This document shows positions 15,351 to 21,769 of a stretch of DNA of 50,950 nucleotides, in pieces. Each line of letters begins with the position of its first letter. Positions within the stretch are counted from its first letter, which is position 1. Both the position numbers and the translations under genes were made by a program. Below the pieces are notes generated by a model. That model did no database searches, had not been told where the DNA came from, and saw only the letters and a list, made by a program, of their open reading frames with translations. Source of the DNA: Candidatus Tritonobacter lacicola (GTDB lineage: Bacteria > Auribacterota > Tritonobacteria > Tritonobacterales > Tritonobacteraceae); assembly GCA_030765135.1 (NCBI GenBank), contig JAVCDC010000042.1, positions 1-50,950 on the forward strand. Direction: 5' to 3'.

Positions 15351-16544
15351 TTAAATGGAATAGCGCTCCATCTTCTTGCGAAGGCCCTCGCGGCTGAGGC
15401 CCAGTACCCCGGCGGCCTTGGACCTGTTGCCGCCGGTCTTTTCCAGCGTCTCCCGGATCATTTTGGCCTCTAGCTTACGCACCTCATCCGATAGCTTCCC
15501 CGAAGAAAGCAAGGCCCGGCCCGCCTTCGCGGAGATAGAGAGCTCTTTGAGCGTTATCATCTCGCCCATGGAGACGGCGATGCTGCGCTTCACCTCGTTC
15601 TCGAGCTCCCGCACGTTCCCCGGCCAGTCGTACAGGGCGAGCCCGTCGAGCGCCCCGGAGGTAAAGCCCCGGAGACTTTTCCCCTGGACGGCGCTCTCGC
15701 GCTCCGTGAAATATTTAATCAGGGGCACGATATCCTCCCTCCGCTCCCTCAGGGGGAGGAGGTTTATGGTGATGGTATTGATCCGGTAGAAGAGGTCCTC
15801 CCGGAAATCGCCCTTCTCGATCTGCGCCTTCAAGTCCTTGTTTGTGGCCGAGATAACGCGCATATCGACCTTGATGGTCTTCGCGCCGCCTATTGTCTGG
15901 AACTCCCGCTCCTGTAAGACCCTGAGGAGCTTCGCCTGTATTTCAAGGCTCATATCTCCTATCTCGTCCAGGAAAAGCGTCCCGCCGTCGGCCTGCCCTA
16001 TCTTGCCCGCCCTCTTCTCCACTCCCGTCGCGACGCCCTTCTCGATACCGAAGAGCTCGCTCTCCAGTATCGAGTGGGGAAGGGCCGCGCAGTTGAGCAC
16101 CACGAACGGCTTCGCCTTCCTCTTTCCCGTGAAATGTACGGCGCGGGCGACAAGCTCCTTCCCCGTGCCGCTCTCGCCCGTTATGAGGACGTCGAGGGGA
16201 AGGTCCTTGACCTGGTCGATGAGCTTCAGGACCTCGGCCATGTGGGCGCTCTCGAAGACGATATTCGAGCGGGAGTACCGCTCCTCCAGCCCCTGGCGGA
16301 GGTTGGTGTTCTCCTTCGCAAGCTCCTTCTTATCCTTCTTGAGCAACTTGATGAGCCGGGAGAGCTGGAGCTCGCGGGCCCCGAGCTTCACCATCATCAT
16401 GCCGAACGCCTCGGCGAGCCGGGCGATCTCGGCAGGGTACTTGTCCCGGGTCATGTCGGTCATTTTCCTGGAGTACTCACCCCGGGATATCTCGCCGGCT
16501 ATCCGTACGAGCTTGTCTATGAGCTTTCTCTCGCGGGCGTTCAT
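15351..16544 (-). CDS. NtrC-family AAA+ regulator with altered GAFTGA loop
   Basis: 397 residues from the ATG at 16544; a longer frame upstream runs through the ferredoxin gene in antisense and is not used. Residues 1-95 are a short helical region (RLAEAFGMMMVKLGARELQL, leucine/lysine-rich coiled coil). The AAA+ core has Walker A GESGTGKE at 123-130, Walker B GGTLFLDEIGDM, sensor ATNKD and arginine-finger region FREDLFYRIN. The C terminus has a Fis-type HTH (KTGGNRSKAAGVLGLSREGL, KKMERYSI). The loop that contacts sigma-54, normally GAFTGA, reads GVATGV at 170-175. In studied activators the loop Phe and Thr matter for sigma-54 remodelling, so dependence on sigma-54 is uncertain. No receiver or other obvious sensor is present. 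Confidence 0.85.
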   Translation of the reverse strand: MNARERKLIDKLVRIAGEISRGEYSRKMTDMTRDKYPAEIARLAEAFGMMMVKLGARELQLSRLIKLLKKDKKELAKENTNLRQGLEERYSRSNIVFESAHMAEVLKLIDQVKDLPLDVLITGESGTGKELVARAVHFTGKRKAKPFVVLNCAALPHSILESELFGIEKGVATGVEKRAGKIGQADGGTLFLDEIGDMSLEIQAKLLRVLQEREFQTIGGAKTIKVDMRVISATNKDLKAQIEKGDFREDLFYRINTITINLLPLRERREDIVPLIKYFTERESAVQGKSLRGFTSGALDGLALYDWPGNVRELENEVKRSIAVSMGEMITLKELSISAKAGRALLSSGKLSDEVRKLEAKMIRETLEKTGGNRSKAAGVLGLSREGLRKKMERYSI

Positions 16545-16665
16545 ATATTCCAATTCTATGCCCGCGTTGCGATATAACAAGGAAAATCGGCAACGAGATA
16601 CGAATTGACCGGGAGCGGGATTTTTCCTACACTTACGGAAAATAAACTCCCGAGGAGGTAGAGGC

Positions 16666-16854
16666 ATGAAGGCTGTTATTGACGCGGATGCTTGCATAGG
16701 CTGCGGACTCTGTGTGGACACCTGTCCCGAGGTATATGAAATGGCCGAGGACAAAGCCGTAGTCAAGGTGGGCGAGATACCGACAGAAGCGCAGGAGAAT
16801 GCCAAAGAGGGGGCGGAGAACTGCCCCGTAGACGCCATCAAGATAGAGGGTTAA
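16666..16854 (+). CDS. 4Fe-4S ferredoxin, single-cluster type
   Basis: 62 residues with GAGGAGGTAGAGG before the ATG. It opens MKAVIDADACIGCGLCVDTC, giving C-x2-C-x2-C-x3-C-P, but the canonical third set is CVDTCP and the far cysteine is in NCPVDAIKIEG. This is the layout of small monocluster ferredoxins of the Desulfovibrio/Thermotoga type, which carry one [4Fe-4S] cluster. It is a cytoplasmic electron carrier with no obvious partner enzyme nearby. Its stop codon overlaps that of the PP-loop gene on the other strand by four bases. Confidence 0.9.
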   Translation: MKAVIDADACIGCGLCVDTCPEVYEMAEDKAVVKVGEIPTEAQENAKEGAENCPVDAIKIEG

Positions 16855-17831
16855 ACCCCTATCCGGACGGAGTCGACGTCGGCCTGATCGCACGGCCGGA
16901 CCCTTAACATGCGGACATCCCCGCCGCGCCTTACTTCGGCGAGTTTCTCCTTGTCCCCGGGCGCGTCGCTGTACCTGAGGCAGATGGATGCCGCCTTCTC
17001 GATATCCCCGCCTGCCTCTCCCCCGGGGATCACGCAAACCGGGCCGGCGTAGCCGTCCGCCTTGATGACGATATCCCCGACACGCGCAAGCTCCAGGAGC
17101 CTCTCGTTCTCGGCGTGCTTCCGCCCTACCACGAGCTTGGCGCCTCCCGGGAGCCTGAACTGGCGGCCGACTTTGAGGAACTCGACGTCGCGGGCGGTGA
17201 AGGAGGGCTCCTTCTCCTCGAGCTCCCTGAGCCGCGCGGAGAACCCCGGGTCTGTGAGGAGGCACCCGCCGGCCGGATTCGGATAATCCGTAAAGCCGTA
17301 CCTTGCCGCCAGCTCCATCTGCGGCTTCCTCGACCTGCCGCTGATATCGAGGAGGAGATCCCTGTTAACGAGTCCCTTCTCCTCGGGCGCCGAGACTGGG
17401 AGGAGGCGCGCGCTGAGGGGCCTTACGATGTAATCGCCGTAGCCCGACCCCCGGGCCACGACGGACAGGGCCTGCCTGTTCTGGGACATCGGTCGCTCCC
17501 CCAAGACCTCCCCGGAGAAGATGAAGTCGCTGCCGGTCCTCTCCATCAGCCCGCCCGCGTGATTGAACATCATCGCGTGACAGTCTATGCAGGGGTTCAT
17601 GTTCCTGCCGTAGCCGTGAGGGGGGTCCTTGACCATTTCAAGGTGCTCCCCCGTGATGTCCATAACCTCGAGTTCTATACCCAGGACCTCAGCGGCGGAA
17701 CGGGCCTTATCCGCGCCGAAAAAGGGCGTTCTGAATGAAACGCCGAGGACGTCTATCCCCTGCTCTTGTATAACTTTCACGGCCAGCATGCTGCCCAGCC
17801 CGCCGGATAGAAGCCCGATCGCCTTTACCAT
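16851..17831 (-). CDS. PP-loop ATPase, tRNA-thiolation (MnmA/ThiI-like) family
   Basis: 326 residues. The PP-loop is LLSGGLGSMLA near residues 7-17 (SGGLGS instead of the common SGGxDS). A conserved C-x2-C in NPCIDCHAMMFNHAG (about residue 80) and a second Cys in NPAGGCLLTDPGFS resemble the paired cysteines of 2-thiouridine-forming enzymes. The C-terminal third (LKVGRQFRLPGGAKLVVGRK, ADGYAGPVCVIPG) is like the domain often found with this family. It probably activates a tRNA base by adenylation and adds sulfur, but the exact position is not readable from sequence. It converges with the ferredoxin gene, and the two stop codons overlap (16851-16854). Confidence 0.7.
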   Translation of the reverse strand: MVKAIGLLSGGLGSMLAVKVIQEQGIDVLGVSFRTPFFGADKARSAAEVLGIELEVMDITGEHLEMVKDPPHGYGRNMNPCIDCHAMMFNHAGGLMERTGSDFIFSGEVLGERPMSQNRQALSVVARGSGYGDYIVRPLSARLLPVSAPEEKGLVNRDLLLDISGRSRKPQMELAARYGFTDYPNPAGGCLLTDPGFSARLRELEEKEPSFTARDVEFLKVGRQFRLPGGAKLVVGRKHAENERLLELARVGDIVIKADGYAGPVCVIPGGEAGGDIEKAASICLRYSDAPGDKEKLAEVRRGGDVRMLRVRPCDQADVDSVRIGV

Positions 17832-18257
17832 GACTTTCCTCGTACTGCGTATTGCGTATCGCGTACTGCGTTATCTGAAAAAAAGAAAAAAATAGCACCT
17901 GGTGGATTTGACGGAGCTTATGCAAAGTGCAGCCGAAGGGAAGCTATAGTCCTGACAAAGATCCCGAGCACTTCGACTACGCTCAGTATAAACTCCGCCG
18001 AGGGGAGCTTGTCGAAGGGCATAGCCGAACGGATCAGGTGCTAATTCAATTTTTCTTTGGTCTTTATCTTATTTCTTGTTTCTTTTTTTCGTCCCACGTT
18101 CTTTCTTGTTTCTTTTTTCCCGTTCCACGTTTCACGTTACACGTTACACGTTCTCTCTTGTTTCTTTTTTCCCGTCCCACGTTACACGTTCTCTCTTGTT
18201 TCTTTTTCTTTCAATTGTCAATCTTCAATCGTCAATCTTCATTCATAGTGATGGGGG
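17832..18257. repeat. Repeat-dense intergenic region (families B and C)
   Basis: No gene. Contents: tandem CGTACTGCGTATTGCGTATCG units at 17836-17872 (read in pieces); CTTCGACTACGCTCAGTATA with a later GCTTGTCGAAGGG at 17970-18020; a family C copy with GGATCAGGTGCTAATTC at 18031-18090; then several TTTCTTGTTTCTTTTTTCCCG and ACGTTACACGTTCTCTC units to about 18215, and a TCAATCTTCAATCGTCAATC run. All recur in other spacers of the window. Confidence 0.7.
18028..18090 (+). repeat. Dispersed repeat family C, copy 1
   Basis: GGATCAGGTGCTAATTC, then TTTGGTCTTTATCTTATTTC and TTGTTTCTTTTTTTC. The same order occurs at 18865-18925 (direct) and 20478-20540 (inverted). Confidence 0.7.
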
Positions 18258-18716
18258 TTACTCCGCCGGAAGGCCCAGAGACGCCCTCAATCCGGCAGCC
18301 TCCTGCTTCAGGCTCTCCATCTGCGCGTCGAAAGCCGCGATCTCCTCCGCGGACCTGGCCGCCCCGACAGCCGCCGCCTTGTCCTGCTCGAGCTTCTTGA
18401 GCTGGGTGTTGATGAGGATCATCCTCTGCTGCATCTGGACGGAGGTCATCTGCGGTGCCCCGGTAGCGGACCGCTGCAATGTCTGCTGTGATGTCGCCTT
18501 CGTCTGAGCGCTCTTCTGCAGTTTCGCGGCTTCCGCCGCTGCTTCATCCGCGGCCTGCCGATCCTTGATATCGCTCCTTTGGTCTTCGTAACGGTTGTGC
18601 CGGCCGCGCTGTACCGCACCCTGCCTGCGCTCGACGCGCTGCCCCCTCTGTCCAAAAGCCTGCGTCGCAACTACGGATATAATACAAACTGCCAGAACCA
18701 CCAATATCCTCTTCAT
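18258..18716 (-). CDS. Exported coiled-coil protein of unknown function
   Basis: 152 residues. A signal peptide (MKRILVVLAVCIISVVATQA, cleavage near AFG) is followed by an Arg/Gln-rich segment (QRGQRVERRQGAVQRGRHN) and then an Ala/Gln/Lys-rich helical region (ADEAAAEAAKLQKSAQTKA), and about residues 95-148 form a likely coiled coil (MILINTQLKKLEQDKAAA ... FDAQMESLKQEAAGLRASL). I recognise no domain. Composition resembles periplasmic or flagellar-accessory helical proteins, but that is a guess. Flanked on both sides by repeat-rich spacers. Confidence 0.65.
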   Translation of the reverse strand: MKRILVVLAVCIISVVATQAFGQRGQRVERRQGAVQRGRHNRYEDQRSDIKDRQAADEAAAEAAKLQKSAQTKATSQQTLQRSATGAPQMTSVQMQQRMILINTQLKKLEQDKAAAVGAARSAEEIAAFDAQMESLKQEAAGLRASLGLPAE

Positions 18717-19077
18717 AACCCCCTCCCTGTTAATTCGTTGTTCGTGAATCGTGAAGCGTATCCCGTAAGCCTTTTAACATTCCACGTTCTTTCTGGCCCC
18801 TCTGATATTCCTGATTTCTTATTTTTTCGGAGTAATCAGGTTCAACTTGTCCTGAGCGTAGCTAAACGGATCAGGTGCTAATTCTATTTTTGGTCTCTAT
18901 CTTATTTCTTGTTTCTTTTTTTCCGTTACACGTTACACGTCACACGTTCTTTCTTGTTTCTTCTTTTCGTCCCACGTTACACGTTCTTTCCTGTTTCCAT
19001 GTTTTCATTTTACCAATTCAATCTACCGTGCAATAGGATATTTTTCTATCCTGTTAATCCCGTCTAACGCCTCACAT
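18717..19077. repeat. Repeat-dense intergenic region (families B and C)
   Basis: No gene. It has TTCGTGAATCGTGAAGCGTA, an ATTCCTGATTTCTTATTTTTT tract read in pieces, CTTGTCCTGAGCGTAGC, a family C copy at 18865-18925, and family B units (GTTACACGTTACACGTC, CCCACGTTACACGTTC) to about 18996. Confidence 0.7.
18865..18925 (+). repeat. Dispersed repeat family C, copy 2
   Basis: ACGGATCAGGTGCTAATTC followed by TTTTTGGTCTCTATCTTATT and TCTTGTTTCTTTTTTTCCG. Direct orientation relative to copy 1. Confidence 0.7.
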
Positions 19078-19152
19078 GGGGGTCAGACCTGCGCTATCAA
19101 CTACGGTTTGTTATTAAGCCATGTTAATAGTTGATAGCGCAAGTCTGACCCC
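19078..19152 (+). repeat. Palindromic REP-like element, copy 1
   Basis: Arms GGGGTCAGACCTGCGCTATC + AACTA and TAGTTGATAGCGC + AAGTCTGACCCC enclose a core with TTTGTTATTAAGCC. Single-stranded it would fold into a roughly 25-bp stem with one mismatch. An almost identical element lies inverted at 45874-45948. Such elements are typically moved by REP-associated tyrosine transposases; none is present here. Confidence 0.8.
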
Positions 19153-19251
19153 TTTCTTGCTAATTCAAAACAGCATATCCCCCTTCTCCGAATATTGAAG
19201 TATTGATTTATCAGTTATGTTGGTGTAGAAAAGGGCCTTTAAGGAGAAACG

Positions 19252-20334
19252 ATGGAAGAGGGATTCGAGCTAAGAATAGACGAGAAGCTGAGGGAGGAGA
19301 AGGAGTCCGTCCTCTCAACTCCAATCGAGGCCGTTGACCTGGAGAAGGTGTCCTCGGTTGAGGACCTCGTCGAGGCCTTTAGCGGCATGTCCATCCAGGC
19401 GCGGAACGTCGGAAGATGCGCGAAGGTCTTCGAGGGAATGCTCACCGATCCCGACAGGCCCACGATACTCCTTGGCATTGCGGGGCCGCTTATCGCCGCC
19501 GGTCTTCGTGAGGTACTCCGCTCGCTGATCGTTCACAACCTCGTCGATGTTGTAGTATCGACGGGGGCCATCATCTACCAGGACATCTACCAGGCGCGGG
19601 GCTTCAAGCACTACGCCGGGACGCCGGATGCCGACGACTCCGTCCTGAGGGACCTCCTGATAGACAGGATCTACGACACCTACGTCGACGAGGAGAAGTT
19701 CTGGGAGACGGACTGCTGGATCGGCAGGTTCGCCGACACACTCGAAGAACGAAATTACTCGAGCAGGGAGTTCCTATCGCTGCTGAGCGGCAAGATAGAC
19801 GATGAGAAGTCGATACTCAAAACGGCCACGGAGTACGGCGTCCCAATCTTCTGCCCGGCACTCAACGACTCATCCATCGGAATAGGCCTTACGGAGCACT
19901 ACCACCGGAAGGTCAAGGACGGTCGAAAGGGCTTCACGATAGATCCCATCCGCGACAACTACGAGATCAGCCAGATCGTCTATAAATCGCAAGCAACGTC
20001 GGCCGCCTACATCGCCGGGGGCGTGCCGAAGAACTACATCAACGACTCCGTCGTCATGACCTACATATTCGGGCGGGACACCGGGGGCCACAAGTACGCC
20101 TTCCAGCTCACCACCGCACAGCCCACTGACGGGGGACTGAGCGGCAGCACCCTGTCCGAGGCCACGTCCTGGGGAAAGGTGAGCAAGAAAGCTACCCGGG
20201 CGATGGCGTTCGTCGAGCCCTCTGTATCGCTCCCCCTCGTCGCCGCCTACGCCATCAAGCGCGGCCTGGGAAAGAATCGCTCGCGCCTGAAGCTCACCTG
20301 GGATGGAGATATTCTTTCATCCCTGAAAGCTTAA
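19252..20334 (+). CDS. Deoxyhypusine synthase-like protein
   Basis: 360 residues; AAGGAGAAACG precedes the ATG. The family signature is clear: NLVDVVVSTGAIIYQDIYQ, PIFCPALNDSSIGIG and, near the C terminus, TSWGKV containing the Lys (about residue 307) that forms the covalent intermediate in eukaryotic deoxyhypusine synthase. The enzyme transfers the aminobutyl part of spermidine to a Lys or an amine using NAD. Bacteria have no eIF5A, so bacterial members may use another acceptor, such as putrescine to give homospermidine. The gene is isolated, with repeat-rich spacers on both sides, so context does not name the acceptor. Confidence 0.85.
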   Translation: MEEGFELRIDEKLREEKESVLSTPIEAVDLEKVSSVEDLVEAFSGMSIQARNVGRCAKVFEGMLTDPDRPTILLGIAGPLIAAGLREVLRSLIVHNLVDVVVSTGAIIYQDIYQARGFKHYAGTPDADDSVLRDLLIDRIYDTYVDEEKFWETDCWIGRFADTLEERNYSSREFLSLLSGKIDDEKSILKTATEYGVPIFCPALNDSSIGIGLTEHYHRKVKDGRKGFTIDPIRDNYEISQIVYKSQATSAAYIAGGVPKNYINDSVVMTYIFGRDTGGHKYAFQLTTAQPTDGGLSGSTLSEATSWGKVSKKATRAMAFVEPSVSLPLVAAYAIKRGLGKNRSRLKLTWDGDILSSLKA

Positions 20335-20768
20335 GAACATCCTCTCGCCACTTACACTTATCTTTGCTGGTATAACCTCATACTAAAATTGACAGGGATG
20401 AAAGAATCAATGCTCAATGTTCAATGAAAAAGAAGAAACAAGAAAGAACGTGTGACGTGTAACGTGTAATGTGTAACGGAAAAAAGAAACAAAAAAATAA
20501 GATAAAGACCAAAGAAAAATAGAATGAGCACCTGATTAACCTGATTTACCTGAAAATAAAAAAATAACATAATAATCAGAGGAATCAGGTGCGATTTATT
20601 CTTATTCTCTACTTCTTTTTTAACGCAGTACGCTGTACGCCGTACGAGATACGAAAAACGAATCACTGCTCTCGTTTTTCGCTTTATTCTTTGTTGAAAC
20701 TGATGCAGACACACTTATAATGGCTGTTCGCAGATAATCTATTGCAGCAAATAAGAGGAGGAAGAATC
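20335..20768. repeat. Repeat-dense intergenic region (families B and C inverted)
   Basis: No gene. Family B units (GAACGTGTGACGTGTAACGTG, read in pieces) lie at 20434-20480; an inverted family C copy at 20478-20540; ACCTGATTAACCTGATTTACC and CAGAGGAATCAGGTGCG follow; then GCAGTACGCTGTACGCCGTA near 20625-20645. The NifU-like gene's GAGGAGG lies at the right edge. Confidence 0.7.
20478..20540 (-). repeat. Dispersed repeat family C, copy 3 (inverted)
   Basis: GGAAAAAAGAAACAAAAAAA, TAAGATAAAGACCAAAG and GAGCACCTGATTAACCTG form the reverse complement of copies at 18028 and 18865. Confidence 0.65.
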
Positions 20769-20990
20769 ATGAGAGAGAAAGTAGAAGCTGCCCTTGGAGA
20801 GATCAGGCCGATGTTACAGGCGGACGGGGGCGACGTAGAGCTGGTAGACGTCTCGGAAGACGGTATCGTCTCGGTTAAGCTGACAGGCGCCTGCGGCGGA
20901 TGCCCGATGGCTCAAATTACACTGAAGCAGGGGATAGAGAAAAAGCTGAGAGAATCGGTCCCCGAGGTCAAGGAAGTCGTCTCCGTCTGA
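20769..20990 (+). CDS. NifU-like C-terminal domain protein
   Basis: 73 residues from the ATG at 20769, which follows AGAGGAGGAAGAATC; an upstream in-frame ATG at 20742 is less likely. The whole protein is one NifU C-terminal domain: LGEIRPMLQADGGDVELVDV and KLTGACGGCPMAQITLK, where the C-x2-C binds or hands on an Fe-S cluster. It acts in cytoplasmic Fe-S cluster assembly or transfer. It stands alone and is followed by a strong hairpin. Confidence 0.93.
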   Translation: MREKVEAALGEIRPMLQADGGDVELVDVSEDGIVSVKLTGACGGCPMAQITLKQGIEKKLRESVPEVKEVVSV

Positions 20991-20999
20991 CGCAATGAA

Positions 21000-21030
21000 G
21001 AGCGCTGCTCCCCGCAGGGGAGCAGCGCTC
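21000..21030. terminator. Perfect hairpin between convergent genes, probable bidirectional terminator
   Basis: GAGCGCTGCTCCCC (21000-21013) pairs exactly with GGGGAGCAGCGCTC (21017-21030), loop GCA. It lies 10 nt after the NifU-like stop and 34 nt after the stop of the minus-strand gene at 21064. There is no T-run, so termination is inferred from position and stability. Confidence 0.6.
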
Positions 21031-21063
21031 GATCAATTACCCTTTATAAAGGGACAACCGGTT

Positions 21064-21459
21064 TTAGAAAGAAAGTGGCAACTTCTTGACTGCCTCTTTG
21101 GCCGCACCCGCGGCCTTTTTTCCCGACCCGGCCTGCAACTCCTCGACCTTGGCCTTGAGCTCCGCCATCTTCGCCTTGCTTATCTCGTTCCACTTCTCGG
21201 CGCCCAGGTCCTTGACGGCCTGCGTGTTGAGCTCGCCCCACGACTGGAAGGCGTGCTGCTGGGCGATAAGACCCTGCGTCTCCTGGTTCCGCGCAGTGGC
21301 TGCGGCGGCGCCCTTCTCCTTGGCTATCCTCATATAGCGGTTAATGTATTCGTCCCACACCTGGTTCCCCAGGGCCTCGGAAAAAATCTGGGCCATGGCG
21401 GAAGTTGCGATAAAAACACATGCAACGGCCAACAACAGAACTACGAATCCTCTCCTCAT
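21064..21459 (-). CDS. Small exported helical protein of unknown function
   Basis: 131 residues from the ATG at 21459, which follows AAGGAGGG at 8 nt. The signal peptide is MRRGFVVLLLAVACVFIATS with cleavage near AMA-QIF. The mature part is mostly helical: WDEYINRYMRIAKEKGAA, QQHAFQSWGELNTQAVKDLG, then a Lys/Ala-rich helix (KMAELKAKVEELQAG) and a short tail ending LPLSF. I do not recognise a family. Together with the exported coiled-coil protein at 18258 it suggests several small helical periplasmic proteins. Confidence 0.65.
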   Translation of the reverse strand: MRRGFVVLLLAVACVFIATSAMAQIFSEALGNQVWDEYINRYMRIAKEKGAAAATARNQETQGLIAQQHAFQSWGELNTQAVKDLGAEKWNEISKAKMAELKAKVEELQAGSGKKAAGAAKEAVKKLPLSF

Positions 21460-21769
21460 ATCAAAAACCCTCCTTTCTATTGAATTATCCACTGATTACA
21501 GGGCTCAACGCAAATAAAAAAGGGACGCAGATAAACACGGATCATCGGGATTATTAAGATACTAATTCATTTGACTGATTGAATCAGCATCCAGTTAGGG
21601 AATTGCAAAGGAATGCAGGGGGTCAGACCCCCCTCTTGGGTATTGTGCACGGCGGGTAAACGGCTTAATATAGTTCAGTAAACTCAGTCGACGGTAGCCT
21701 GTGCACCGGATCGCTTAGAAAAACGCACTCTAAAGAGTGCGGCTACCGTAACAGTTTCTAAACAGAACA
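21460..21769. other. Intergenic region with two hairpins upstream of the membrane activator
   Basis: Contains a partial GGGGGTCAGACCCCCC element at 21617-21632, related to the outer arms of the REP-like elements, and a nested palindrome: ACGGTAGCC at 21691-21699 with GGCTACCGT at 21741-21749, and inside it CGCACTCT-AA-AGAGTGCG at 21724-21741. No coding sequence is seen. Confidence 0.6.

Noticed and set aside
16545-16841. N-terminal extension of the NtrC-like gene
   Set aside because: It reads antisense through the ferredoxin gene and carries no domain; the ATG at 16544 begins a coherent helical region.
18057-18250. Tandem spacer words considered as a CRISPR array
   Set aside because: The units are degenerate, of unequal length and not separated by unique spacers; no cas gene is near.
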